A DNA stretch of 64,000 bases from Lycium barbarum (GCF_019175385.1 NC_083337.1:18771885-18835884); one strand, 5' to 3'; counted from the first letter of the stretch, positions 1 to 10,579 are shown. Made by a program: numbers and translations. The notes: generated by a model not told the origin, from the sequence alone.

Positions 1-194
1 TGGAACAAGGAGATTTGAAGGTATTGAATCTCTACAAATCTTTCTTTCAATGCTAAGTAACTCTTTTTCTTGTTTTAGCTGTTTTCAAGCAAGCTGTGTG
101 GCCTCACAGTGGACATTATCGACCTACTCCAGAAAACTTTCAAGACTTCATTTTGTTTCTCAGGGAGAACGATGTGGACCTAAATCATGTTCAG
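1..194 (+). CDS. IQM-type calmodulin-binding protein, partial (one or two exons)
   Basis: An exon at 79-194 lies between an acceptor (TTTTAG, ending at 78) and a donor (GT at 195). Its frame from 81 gives 38 codons without a stop and contains [16 protein letters not shown], followed by a segment rich in acidic residues. This is the hallmark region of plant IQM proteins (IQ-motif calmodulin-binding proteins such as IQM1), known from the family. Bases 1-20 may be the end of the previous exon: the codon phase fits, which would make an intron of only 58 bp (21-78). No convincing later IQM exon follows; the next acceptor-like site (about 282) leads to a stop after seven codons. The gene may continue to the left of the window, or this may be a fragment carried or cut by the transposons next to it. 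Confidence 0.62.
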
Positions 195-1439
195 GTACAG
201 AACTGCACTTTATGGTTTTTGAGTCATGATTTTCTGTAACATTCTAAGTTCCAATGCTGATTAATTAGTATCAAATGATGCAGCTGGATGTACTCAGCAC
301 ATATTGACTGCAGCTGTGTTTTCTTATTATTCTATGGATTTAATCCATTTTGAACAGTATATGGGATTGTGTTGAATTGGTATTGAGAATAGAAAGAGGC
401 AAGGCACTGATTCTACTATCTTTGAATAAGGCCATACATGATCTACTTATTGAATCTTTCTTAGTGGTGGTATTAGTACCTTATGGTACTCATTCCACTA
501 AGGGGGAGACAGTACTTGGAAAGTGTATTGGTTCTATGAAAGTTCAAGACCGGGCCATACATGCAAGACAAGGATTCAAAAGAAAACTGCAGCCAGTAGC
601 AGTTCAGCAAAATTGCTGGTTTTTTGCATTTTTCAGCAGGTGTATTTTCAGCAAGGGACTGTCAAAACTGCAGGAAGCAGCTGGATTTTTGTTACAATGA
701 CATGGGAAATTTAGTTGCCAATGAAACTTACATCAGTTTAGAATGCAAGTTGAGGTGATAAAGTTGTTGGTTGATCTTCAGGAATTTACTACTCTATTGT
801 TAATGATCATGATTGCTGGTTAATTCAGCAATTTCTACATATAGCACCTCTGGTCAAGATCACAAGACTTCTTCTGCTGAATCAAGTAGCAGTATTTTGG
901 TCTTGATTTGATCATCAACTGTTCAAGATCAAGTTATTCATTTCATTTTACCCTTTTAATTCTACTTCTTTTAATTAATTCTGTAGCAATTTGTAGTATC
1001 AAGTTAAGACAACTATAAGTCTTAATTTGGTCATTAGTTTAATGTGCTCTTATTATTAGCCTTTGGCTACATTTGTAAATAACTTTTGGATTTTCTTTGA
1101 GAAAAATTTATAAAATTAGCCCTAGGCACCAAAATGCCTAGTGGACTTTAATTTAAAAAAAAAAATAGTTGACATGCATGATTCTTTTGGAAACCTTAAT
1201 CTTCCCCCTAGTGAATTATTTTGCACTTGCTATACAACGGAAAACTACAAAATGAAGAAAACATCAATCACAGATCTAACTGAAACACAAAATTTCAGCA
1301 AAACCAAACTAAGATTCTAGCACCAACGAAATTCTTTTTCCCCAATTTTAATTCTCACAAAAAAAAACTTTCAATTTACAGCCACACTAGAATGAACCAA
1401 ACATAGTAAAATTTTAAAAGAGAATGAATTCTTACCAGT
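195..1439. other. No gene recognised; AT-rich intron or old repeat
   Basis: No open frame here matches a protein I recognise. A purine tract (AAGGGGGAGA, about 500) resembles a retroelement polypurine tract. The AT-rich text after it (about 900-1130) has the look of an old copia-type LTR, but I find neither paired ends nor a target duplication. It may instead be intron or 3' flank of the IQM gene. Confidence 0.3.
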
Positions 1440-2600
1440 CAAGAAAAAGGGCTTAGAAAATAAACAAAGAACAAGAGAAGAAAGTACAACAAAATATTAA
1501 AATATTCAATCAATGCCACTATCATAACAATATTTAGATGTGTAAGATGAGTTTTAAGACTCGAGTAAGAAACCCAGTTCACTAACACTGATTTCCAATC
1601 ACAGAATATAAAGAATGTTGAGTTCTTCAAGCTTTTTCTCGACATGCAACGAATTAAAACAAACTTTAAGCACCAAATAATATTACCCTACAAGGTTTAG
1701 CACAAACAAAGGTCGAATTTCCATTTTCATCAGATTTTGGCCCAAATAGAGATTCCCAACACTTAACCTTCAAATAAATTATAAATCCAACAGTTTTTCA
1801 AGACACCTAACTTCGATTTTAGCAAGAAAACACTTAACAACACTCTGTCCTTTAGATAATAAGCAAAAAAACACAGATTTCTTAACTTCTATTTCAGATT
1901 TAATGTCAGAAAACACAAAGAAAGAGATAAAGAAGAAATAAATTGCCCATAAAACATAGAAAAAATAAAACATACCTGTCCTTTAGATAAAAGATGCAGC
2001 AGAAGAAGAGAAAAACACAATAGAAACCCTAGATTCACATTATTTTGATTTAAATTCACAATTTCACACACTGTCTCTCTTTATATCGTGCTCTCTCTCT
2101 CTCTCTCTCTCTATCTGTGTTGGGTGTGTTTGAAGTGAGAGGAAATAAATGAGTGCCCTAGGATATATCTTTTTTTTAATATTTAACGACAGACTAGCGA
2201 CGCATTTTATATTCCGTCGCTAAATAATACATTGACTTCTTTTAATAATTAATATTGCAACGAATTTTTCCGTTACTGCGAATATATATTTTTTGGAGAA
2301 AAATTGAAAGGTCTGGCGATGGATTTTCCATTGCTGAATCCGTCACTACATAAAAATAAAATTTGTCGTGCCTCTTCTGTTGCTAAATCTGTAATGAAAT
2401 TTAAGGCGCCAAAATTTTGCGCTAATAATTAGTGACGAAATTCAATTTTCGTTGCTAATCCGTCGCTATATAATGAGATAAAATTTTAGTTGCTTTTCTC
2501 GCGACAAAATGAGCATTCCGTAGTTAATCCGTCGTTAATTAGCGACTGAATATGGTCTGTCGCTAATATTCCGTCACTAAACGCTGGTTTTTTAGTAGTG
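1440..2600 (-). mobile_element. CACTA (En/Spm) transposon, one end
   Basis: The right border at 2600 reads, on the minus strand, CACTACTAAAAAACCAGCGT, the standard CACTA terminus. Behind it (2170-2590) lies a subterminal zone with many direct and inverted copies of a TTAGCGACGGA-like motif, the usual transposase-binding array of this superfamily. Next inward on the minus strand come a TATA box, a CT/GA tract and a first exon ending in a splice donor. I find no second CACTA terminus in 1-2170, so the inner limit given here is arbitrary. The element sits inside the copia element whose pol resumes at 2601. No transposase ORF is visible. Confidence 0.72.
1976..2112 (-). promoter_or_regulatory. 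CACTA-internal promoter and 5' UTR exon
   Basis: On the minus strand a GA microsatellite (2091-2112) is followed by a TATA box (CGATATAAAG, 2088-2079). After about 100 bp of leader comes a clear donor, GGACAG|GTATG, with the exon ending at 1976. This is the pattern of a plant promoter with a 5' UTR intron. The phrase CTGTCCTTTAGATAA occurs both at the exon end and again near 1846, a short local duplication. The likely role is transcription of the CACTA transposase gene, now lost or outside the window. Captured host promoter DNA is an alternative. Confidence 0.45.
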
Positions 2601-5351
2601 TTTCCTGATTATTGTGATTTTCAAGACCTTCAAACAGGGAAGAAGATTGGCAGTGGTTGGTAGATTGCATGATGGCTTATATTTGATCGATGGAACTCAA
2701 GATTCTGGTCAGGCCCTTTTTTGTAGGAAATAAGGATATCAACAGAGAAATAATACAGTGGCATAGACGGTTGGGGCACCCATCTTTTTTTTCTTTAAAG
2801 AAGTTATACCCTAGTTTATTTTCTAGAACTGGGTTTGAATCTTTGTCTTGTGATGCTTGTGAATATGCCAAGCATACTAAAAACTCTTATCTTTTGAATG
2901 ATAATAAAAGCACAATTCCCTTTTCGATTATTCATTTGTACTCAGCTTGAGGCTAAAATAAAGATCTTTCGAACTAACAATGGCACAAAATACATGAATA
3001 AAACTTTTGGAGCTTACTTGGAGTCTTTTGGGATAATCCATCAAACTAGTTGTCCTCATACAAGTGCATAAAATGGGGTTGCTGAAAGAAAAAATATGCA
3101 TTTGTTAGAAGTAGCAAGATCCCTTTTGTTTACTATGAATCTGCCGAAGCCTTACTGGGGATGTCATTCTAATAGCTGCCTACCCTATCAAAGAACGTCA
3201 CTTAAAACTCTCAATTTTTAGAGTCCTTTAGAAGCTTTAAATGGTAAAAATGATTATATTGTTCCTTCAAATATATTTGAGTGTATTTGTTTTGTTCACA
3301 ATAGGAACTCTGGGAAACTTGAACCTAGAGCTCTTAAATGTATCTTTATTGGGTATTCTCCAACACAGAATGGGTACAAATGCTATCACCCTCCTTTTAG
3401 GAGATTCTTTGTCAGCATGGATGTTACCTTTCGAAAATTTGAGCCCTATTTCAGTATTACACCATCATCTCTTCACGGGGAGAATTATAAGGAAGAAGAT
3501 ATGGTTTTTCCTAGTTCTCTTGTTGAAACTACTGCCACAAGGGAAAGTAAAATTAGAGAAAGAATTTAGGAGGAGACTGTTGGGTGTTTGGATAGGCCTG
3601 ATTTGATAACTTACTCAAGGAGAAATAGATCAGAAGAAGCCATCATGCAACCTGCCGAAGCTAAACCTTCTTCTTCTGGTGAGTTATCTATATTTCCTAA
3701 TGAGTTAGATTTACCTATTGCTCACTAGAAGGAGACATATCTTGCACCAAACACCCTTTATCTAACTTTGTTTCCTATAATTATTTGTGTCCCTCTTATA
3801 AAGCCTTGGCCTTATATATTTCTTTTATGTCTATTCCCCAGAATTGGAGGGAAGCTTTTGTAGATTCTAAATGAAAGCAAGCTATGATGAAATAAATGAA
3901 GGTCTTATCAAATAATGAGACTTGGGAACTTGTCACATCACCACCAGACAAGAAGTTGGTTGGTTGCAAATGGGTCTTCACTGTAAAACGTAAATAAATT
4001 TAGAGATTTAAAGTAAGATTGGTGGCTAAAGGATTCACTCAGACTTATGGAGTGGATTATCAAGAGACGTGTGCTCCTGTTGCAAAAATGAACACTACTA
4101 GAATTCTTTTGTCTTGTGCAGCTAATCTTGACTGGGAATTATAATAATTTGATGTGAAGAATGCATTTCTTCATGGAGACTTAGAAGAAGAGGTGTACAT
4201 CGGGATTCCTCCTGGTTTTAGTACTGAACAAATTCAAGGAAAGGTATGCAGACTGAAGAAAGCCTTGTACAGATTGAAGAAATCTCCTAAAGCTTAGTTT
4301 GACAAATTCTACAAAGAAATGATCTCTTTTGGTTACCAACAAAGCAATGCGGATCACACGCTCTTTATAAGACATCAAAAGGGTAAACTCACTGATAGTT
4401 TATGTTGATAACATAGTAATGACAGGAGATGACAAGGAGGAGAGGACCCGATTGAAGAAGTTGTTGGCACAAGAATTTGAGATCAAGGATCTAGGGAAAC
4501 TACAGTACTTCTTGGGAATTGAAGTTGCTAAATCAAAAGGAGGAATATTTATTTCTCAAAAAAAGTATATTTTGGATCTCTTGAAAGAAACAGGTATGAC
4601 AGGTTGCAAACCAGCAGAATCACCCATTGAAAGCAATCTCAGACTACAAAGAGGAGTTGGAAAGTTAGTTGATAAAGAGAGATATCAGATGCTTGTTGGA
4701 AGATTTATTTATCTCTCTCACACTAGACCAGACATAGCCTATTCAGTCAGTCTGGTGAGTCAGTTCATGCATGATCCCCGAGATCCTCATATGCAAGCTG
4801 TCTTTCACATTTTGCGGTATCTGAAGTATGCTCCAGGAAAAGGTCTACTTCACTCCAGATATGGTCACCTCTAAATAGAATCCTTTACAGATGCAGATTG
4901 GGTTGGATCTATAGATGACAGAAGATCTACATCCTACTGTACATTCGTAGGAGGAAACCTGGTCACTTGGAGAAGCAAGAAGCAAAGTGTAGTTGCTAGA
5001 TCAAGTGCGGAGGCAGAATATAGAGCTATGGCCTAGGGTGTCTGTGAAATTTTGTGGTTATAAAAACTACTAGAGGAATTGAGATTGTCTGAAAAAAGGA
5101 AACTTTCCTTGTATTGTGACAACAAGGCTGCAATCAGTATAGCTCGAAATCCAGTCCAGCATAACTGAACAAAGCATGTTGAAATTGATTGACACTTCAT
5201 CAAAGAAAAAGTCTCGAGTGGTGCCTTGAGTTTGTTCCATGTGCCATCGGAAAAACAACTAGCTGATGTGTTTACCAAAGGCCTCAACAAACGGACTTTT
5301 CATACACCGGTTTGCAAGTTGGACATGTGCGACATCTTTGCACGAACTTGA
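2601..5351 (+). pseudogene. copia pol polyprotein remnant (integrase, RT, RNase H)
   Basis: Domains in order: GAG-pre-integrase with WHRRLGHPS and a CDACEYAKH zinc-binding patch (about 2760-2870); integrase core with VAERKN (about 3078); reverse transcriptase starting near 3850 with VGCKWVF; a palm box at 4401-4412 reading YVDN, where active copia enzymes have YVDD; then GDLGKLQYFLG-like connection text; and RNase H with ARSSAEAEYRAMA (about 4990-5035) and LADVFTKGL near 5260. Stops and frameshifts occur throughout; the longest open piece is 151 codons (4419-4874). The changed second aspartate of the palm box would by itself abolish polymerisation, as is known for this enzyme class. The copy is dead. 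Confidence 0.9.
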
Positions 5352-5358
5352 GGGGGAG

Positions 5359-5633
5359 TGTTGATTTGGTATTGATGATTAAGATTGAGATGTTAATTTG
5401 ATATTGATGATTAAGATTGATAGCTTAATTATAGGAATATATTGTATTAATGTAATTGATTGTGTAATATTGTCTTTCCTTATTTAGTCTTAAAACTCAT
5501 GTATAAGTACTCATTCTCATAGGTTGTATAATTATTCAGAAATACAAGAAGCCTTTTCTTCTTGCTAAAATTCTTCAAAAACTATTAAGCATCATTCATT
5601 TATTAAAGTATCACGAGGGTCATAGTGTTAACA
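5359..5633 (+). repeat. copia 3' LTR (solitary, no 5' partner)
   Basis: It begins TGTTGATTTGG directly after the polypurine tract and ends near TGTTAACA. It contains a near-direct repeat (TTGATGATTAAGATTGA twice) and AT-rich text ending in AATACAAGAAGCC, typical of the R/U5 part of copia LTRs. The right limit is judged only from the TG...CA rule, since there is no second LTR to compare. Confidence 0.6.
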
Positions 5634-5659
5634 AAATAATTTGAAACATAATTTGTAGA

Positions 5660-5830
5660 AGAACTGTTAGGCGAGCCCCGAACGTTGGGTGTTAAGTGTA
5701 TTTATGACGAATAGTTGGGCGATTAGGGCGTAAGCCTCACGAAACTAAGCCGCACACATGAGCCCGAGGCGTTTACCAGTGCCCCGCCCAAGGGCGAGCC
5801 CCGAGGCAAGTCCTAAAACTGCCTTTTAAA
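5660..5830. repeat. GC-rich short dispersed repeat
   Basis: A block with repeated GGCGAGCCCCGA, GGGCGTAAGCCTC and GAGGCG phrases, much richer in GC than its surroundings. A diverged relative lies at 23340-23430 (GAGGCGTAAGTCTC and AGCGGTAAGCC). Such AGGCG-type blocks are common in nightshade DNA. I cannot assign it to a SINE or MITE class, because no clear box A/B or terminal repeat is visible. Confidence 0.4.
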
Positions 5831-5836
5831 ACATTG

Positions 5837-6455
5837 GATTTAACTATTGTCGGATGGGTAGCTGTCTTGCTTAGTATATTGTAGATCTTACTTTTTGTAG
5901 TTATGGGGCTCATTTCGATTCCCAAATTAAGGCCTGCTAGATGGTTAGTGGCATATGTACATAGTATTGATTGGAACTTGTATCTGAATACTCTCATCTG
6001 GAATCTGAATTATTGGGATTCAATAAGTACTCTTGCCGGAGAAGTACATAACCCGAAAAAGACTCTGTCTAAGGAACTGTTTTACGCTGTGATTTTAGTT
6101 GTGCTGTCGTGCTTTTTCCCTTTACTCATTGATACTGTAGCTGTTCCTTGAGCGTGACTTGTGGACTGATGGCTACTTCTCAGACGTTACGAGGATACTT
6201 GGTGGAGTTTGGCTTAGATGTTGGGTTCAATGGGCTGCTGCAGTATCAAATATGGGGATGTTTGTAGCTGAAACAAGCAACGACTCTTTTCAGTTACACT
6301 TAGTATGGCGGAGAGGGGAATTGCTTCACGAAGAGATCTCGCCACGGAACTCCTTTAATTGGGATTCTTCTCTCTGCCCCTGGTGTGATTTTACTTTCAT
6401 GGTTGAGCTTTTAGGAGATAGTAGCAGCAGAAAATTTCTTGTATTGCTTTTGAAT
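5837..6455 (+). pseudogene. Polyamine/amino-acid transporter (PUT/LAT-like) fragment
   Basis: The frame from 5837 encodes membrane-protein text typical of plant polyamine uptake transporters of the APC superfamily: [15 protein letters not shown], then [20 protein letters not shown] and [10 protein letters not shown]. The frame then shifts at about 6148, where two bases seem to be missing, and continues from 6159 with [14 protein letters not shown] and SNMGMFVAE. It decays after about 6290, although a piece of the [19 protein letters not shown] region is still traceable to about 6455. A premature stop (TAG, 5882-5884) precedes the conserved segment. Only the middle third of a protein of roughly 450-550 residues is left. 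It is broken beyond expression. Family identity is from memory of the conserved motifs and is strong. Confidence 0.85.
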
Positions 6456-7178
6456 GATCTGGGAATTTGCCGTATTTTTAGATTTTTATATTTTTTAGAG
6501 AATGTTCAAATACCTCAATGTTGTCGTATTTTTATATTTTTTTAATTGATTTCAGAAGTTGATCCATGCATTCCATATTATATTTAGTCTTACTTTAACA
6601 TTCCTGAATTTCAGAAGGCTATGCACGCGAACACTTCAAATCTTCCTTATCCATGGGAAAGCTGCACCTATAAGGCTCTTGATTTAGAGGGGAAAAAAAT
6701 TATCTTTTTCTATTGTTTACATTTCTAAGTAATTCAAACACTAATCATAAATTTTCTTTTTATTGAGAACAGTAGCACACTTAATCTCAGTTGAAATGAC
6801 AGACCACTCTTGCATCAGTTGATGAAGAGTGGCTTAAGGATCTGGCTGAATAGGTAAGTATTTAAGAGAAAAATGTACACAATTTAAATTCTTCAGCCAT
6901 GCGTATTGTTAATCGATTATACGCTAAAAAAAGTTAATCACATATCTTTCCTTGAGCAATGGAGATGACATGGCAAGTAAAGCCACTTCCGGTTGTAGAA
7001 TACCCTCCATCTAGCCAAAGAATCAAACCAGTTATAAGACAATTCAATTACCAAATCTATCCACCTAGCAAAAGAATCAATCAATCTTAAAGAAACAAAC
7101 TAGGCAAATGATGGATTAATTACCAGTCTCTGGCGGCCTTCCACTACTTGTTTGAAATGGAATATTATGTACATGCTG
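6456..7178. other. No gene recognised
   Basis: AT-rich sequence with no frame that matches a family I know. It may hold further decayed 3' sequence of the transporter copy, but nothing can be aligned by eye. Confidence 0.4.
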
Positions 7179-7362
7179 CACAACTAGAAGAAATCTGTAT
7201 TTTTGTGGCGACAAACGTCGCCGCAAAATCACGGAAAGTCGCCACTAAAACGATATAGTGGCGACTTTAGGGTTGCTGCAAGTAATTCTGAAACTCTAAT
7301 CGCCACAATACCCTTACATTAGTGACGACTTTGGTCGCCACAAATACTATTTGTTGTTGTGA
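7179..7362. mobile_element. Small CACTA-like MITE
   Basis: The two ends form an imperfect inverted repeat. The left end reads CACAACTAGAAGAAATCTG...GTGGCGAC and the right end, reversed, TCACAACAACAAATAGTA...GTGGCGAC. The interior repeats a GTGGCGAC/GTCGCCAC motif about six times in both orientations, as in subterminal arrays of CACTA elements. About 184 bp, no ORF. No certain target duplication was seen. Confidence 0.5.
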
Positions 7363-7602
7363 CAAAGCCTTGTAATCTATGTTTTCAACTATAACAGCCA
7401 TAATTCTATGGATTTGTAAAGGAGACATAATTTCTTAAATTAATAGACATGTATATTTCTATTAATTTCCTACCAATATTAAGAGCATCCATTATTATTC
7501 AACAAACACCAATAAAATTTACGAGCCCACTATTATAATTAATTTCAGTACTAAAAAGTCGATAAGCATATATTACAAGTACTTCATTATTCATGTTAGT
7601 GT

Positions 7603-7692
7603 ACTGATATACATATGAGGTAAAAAACAAAACAGTAAATACCTTCAACTGATATACATATGAGGTAAAAAACAGAACAGTAAATACCTTCA
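7603..7692. repeat. Two tandem copies of a 45-bp unit
   Basis: The units 7603-7647 and 7648-7692 differ by about one base. Each contains CTGATATACATATGAGG and ends in AAATACCTTCA. This is a recent local duplication in AT-rich, apparently non-coding DNA. Confidence 0.85.
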
Positions 7693-8229
7693 AACTCCTT
7701 GGTTGATGTCATATGTGATTGTTTAAGAACCTTGTCCCTGTTATTAAGAAAAAAAAGAAAAAAAAAAGGATCACTTTGAGAATTCTCATAAATCAATATT
7801 ACGGGTGACCACAATAACATTAAAACTTAAAAGAGAACAGAATACATTTAAAAAAGCAAAAGGATAATATGACCAAGCAAAGTTTATGACAAATAAAAGT
7901 TGGCAAAATACATCAAATCCACCCCAAACTATACCTGAAAAGTCGAGTTCACACTCCAACTATTCGGGTGACCTATTACACACCTGAACATCTAAAAAGT
8001 GAATTTAATACCACCTTGATACACATATAACCAGTTGCATGAAGAGAGGTGTGATACACTCGCCGCCACATCAGCGACACGTCAACGCCACGTTGGATAT
8101 CTTTTAAATTTTAATTTTATGTTATTTTCCTTTTATTTATTCATTTGATTTTCTATTGTTAATTATATTTACACTAATTAATTTCTAGTTAACCATAGAA
8201 TCCTCCCATAATTACATCTTCTCAATCAT

Positions 8230-8493
8230 TAAACCATCTCACCACCCCATTTCACTAGAACCACCATATCTGCCACCACTCCCACCACCATTTTCACCAC
8301 AACCATATCCGCCACCACCAAATTTTCCACCACCATATCCGCCACTACCACCACCATATTCATCACCATCGTCAAACCTACCATCAAATCCACCACCACA
8401 AAATAAAAAAAAATAACCACAAATTTCACCGCCCACAACCAAATCAACATTCAAGATTCCCCAGCCAAATCCACCACCGAATTTACAAATCAT
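8230..8493. other. Proline-rich (plus) / glycine-rich (minus) low-complexity stretch
   Basis: The CCACCA-rich sequence reads on the plus strand as PPPYPPLPPPYSSP-like text without a stop from about 8230 to 8410, like cell-wall proline-rich proteins. On the minus strand it reads as an 84-codon frame rich in GGGSGGYGGGKFGGGGYG, like a glycine-rich protein. Both are open only because the sequence is a triplet repeat. It may be a captured fragment of a structural-protein gene inside the MULE-like element, or a microsatellite grown in place. Promoter and introns are not seen. Confidence 0.35.
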
Positions 8494-9003
8494 TATTGAT
8501 GATTTTTAACAATGTAATATTAAGAATAGGTTAAAGTGAGAGAGAAAAATAAAAGAAATTGAAGATTGATCAGAAAAAATGGAAGCTTGTTGGAAAAACA
8601 TTCCGGCCAAGATCTATTACACTATTTCCATATGATGACAATGAAGATTCTTGTCCTACAAACCTTATAGGAAGAATAATCCAAATCAGAATTCAAGAAT
8701 CCTTTTAGGAACAAAAAAAAAAATGAAAGACAAATTTTAAAAATAGAAGTGCAATTGAAAGAAAAAAGTATTTGCTCTCAAATCAAAATCAAATTACGGT
8801 GTAATTGGTAGTGAACGGTGACGAAGAGGAATTGGTGGTGAACGGTGAAGAAGAGGAATTGGTAGTAGTATTTTGATTTTGTTGGTGGTGGGTTTAGTGG
8901 GGGCTATTGAAATCAGTGGAGTTGGTGGCTATTGAAATCTGGTGTTGGCGGTCGTTTGGGAGTGATAGCAGTGTTGGTGGTGGTGATATATATGGTAAAG
9001 AAG

Positions 9004-9230
9004 GTGGGGGGGGGGGGGGGGGGGGGGACGTGGTGGTGGTCAAATTTAGAAGAAGAAGGGTTTGGGGGGGGGGGGGGGCGTGAGGGTGGAGGAGAGAAAA
9101 AAAAAGGGGGGGGGGGGGGGGGGGGTTGCTCAAAGAAGAAGAAGAAGAAGGGGAGCGAGTAGGGTGGGGTGTGTGGTTGAGAGTTTACAGTGAAAAAGAA
9201 AGGGGGGGTTGGGGTGGGGGGAGGTTATAA
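9004..9230 (+). repeat. Poly-G tracts
   Basis: Within 230 bp there are G runs of about 24, 15 and 20 bases plus shorter runs, mixed with GGT and GAA triplets. Exact lengths are uncertain in any assembly. The third run (9106-9125) is the left breakpoint of the 743-bp tandem duplication. Confidence 0.8.
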
Positions 9231-9561
9231 AAACTTTTTTTTTTTAATTAAAAAAAAATAATAACAAAAATAATTAAAACGCGCCTATTTTTTAATTATT
9301 TTTATAATTTGTGCCACATCAACTTAAGGGTGGTAATACATTCAGTTTTTAGATGTTCAGGTGTGTAATAGGTCGCATGTATAGTTGGAGTGTGAACTCG
9401 ACTTTTCAGGTATAGTTTGGGGTGGATTTGATGTATTTTGCCAATAAAAGTTTAAAACAAACTATTAACATCTCTATAGAATGTTCTCAGCTGAATCAGA
9501 TCCACCCTCTCATCAAACTACTAAATGAGGTACAAATAGAAATTAACATACATTCTCACCT

Positions 9562-9690
9562 TTCTTTGAGCCAGGGGTCTATCGGAAACAGTCTTTCTAC
9601 CCGTCAAAAGGTAGGGGTAAGGTCTGCGTACACTCTACCCTCCCCAGACCCCACTTGATGGAATTTTACTAGGTATGTTGTTGTTGCTGT
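9562..9690 (+). mobile_element. TS-type SINE, 5'-truncated, copy 1
   Basis: It contains GGGTCTATCGGAAACAG, GGTAAGGTCTGCGTACAC and CCCTCCCCAGACCCCACTT, and ends in a TTGTTGTTG tail. These are the body and tail of the tobacco/nightshade TS SINE as I know it. The tRNA-derived head is missing. Direct repeats AACATACATTCTCACCT (9545-9561) and AACATACATTTTCACCT (9691-9707) are its 17-bp target duplication, one base apart. The 78-codon frame across it is an artefact of the SINE. Confidence 0.85.
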
Positions 9691-10304
9691 AACATACATT
9701 TTCACCTCATTAAATCACTTAACCATAGTAAATTTACATGTTTGGTATAAATACCTAGTGCGAAGAAGTATGGTCTAGTCATCTATTTTATTCCGAGAAC
9801 GACAGAATTAACCCCACGAAATATGGTCAAGTCTATGGGTGTGTTCGGTATTGGGGGGGGGGGGGGGGTTGCTCAAAGAAGAAGAAGAAGAAGGGGAGCG
9901 GGTAGGGTGGGGTGTGTGGTTGAGAGTTTACAGTGAAAAAGAAAGGGGGGGTTGGGGTGGGGGGAGGTTATAAAAACATATTTTTTTTAATTAAAAAAAA
10001 ATAATAACAAAAATAATTAAAACGCGCCTATTTTTTAATTATTTTTATAATTTGTGCCACATCAACTTAAGGGTGGTAATACATTCAGTTTTTAGATGTT
10101 CAGGTGTGTAATAGGTCGCATGTATAGTTGGAGTGTGAACTCGACTTTTCAGGTATAGTTTGGGGTGGATTTGATGTATTTTGCCAGTAAAAGTTTAAAA
10201 CAAACTATTAACATCTCTATAGAATGTTCTCAGCTGAATCAGATCCACCCTCTCATCAAACTACTAAATGAGGTACAAATAGAAATTAACATACATTCTC
10301 ACCT

Positions 10305-10433
10305 TTCTTTGAGCCAGGGGTCTATCGGAAACAGTCTTTCTACCCGTCAAAAGGTAGGGGTAAGGTCTGCGTACACTCTACCCTCCCCAGACCCCACTTG
10401 ATGGAATTTCACTGGGTATGTTGTTGTTGCTGT
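10305..10433 (+). mobile_element. TS-type SINE, copy 2 (from the tandem duplication)
   Basis: The same SINE with the same target duplication, copied by the 743-bp tandem duplication and not by a second insertion. One or two base changes separate it from copy 1 near the tail (TTTCACTGGG against TTTTACTAGG). Confidence 0.85.
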
Positions 10434-10579
10434 AACATACATTTTCACCTCATTAAATCACTTAACCATAGTAAATTTACATGTTTGGTATAAATACCTA
10501 GTGCAAAGAAGTATGGTCTAGTCATCTATTTTATTCCGAGAACGACAGAATTAACCCCACGAAATATGGTCAAGTCTAT

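Larger units (their letters stand above)
2601..5633 (+). mobile_element. Ty1-copia retrotransposon, degenerate, 3' part
   Basis: The element runs from the GAG-pre-integrase region through integrase, reverse transcriptase and RNase H to a polypurine tract (GAGGGGGAG, 5350-5358) and an LTR-like 3' end. The gag and protease region and the 5' LTR are missing: the coding text begins directly at the CACTA border at 2600, in the middle of pol, so the CACTA jumped into it. Many stops and frameshifts show that it is old. Confidence 0.85.
7901..9443. mobile_element. MULE-like element with long terminal inverted repeats
   Basis: The termini are inverted copies of each other: TGGCAAAATACATCAAATCC at 7901 and its reverse complement ending at 9443. 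The similarity extends about 130 bp inward and includes ACTATACCTGAAAAGTCGAG and CACACCTGAACATCTAAAAA. The flanks carry an identical 8-bp duplication, ATAAAAGT (7893-7900 and 9444-9451). Long terminal repeats suggest Mutator-like (usually 9 bp) or foldback elements; 8 bp also fits hAT. No transposase is present. The interior holds a proline/glycine-codon repeat and G tracts (separate entries). Confidence 0.75.

Noticed and set aside
282..325. A further IQM exon after 194
   Set aside because: The acceptor-like site leads to a stop after seven codons, and the text does not match the family.
8894..9162. Pro-rich and Gly-rich frames of 76-79 codons
   Set aside because: They come from G and C runs whose lengths are uncertain; no start context or conserved text.
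9422..9658. 78-codon frame repeated at 10165-10401
   Set aside because: It runs across the end of the MULE-like element and a SINE, and is repeated only through the tandem duplication.
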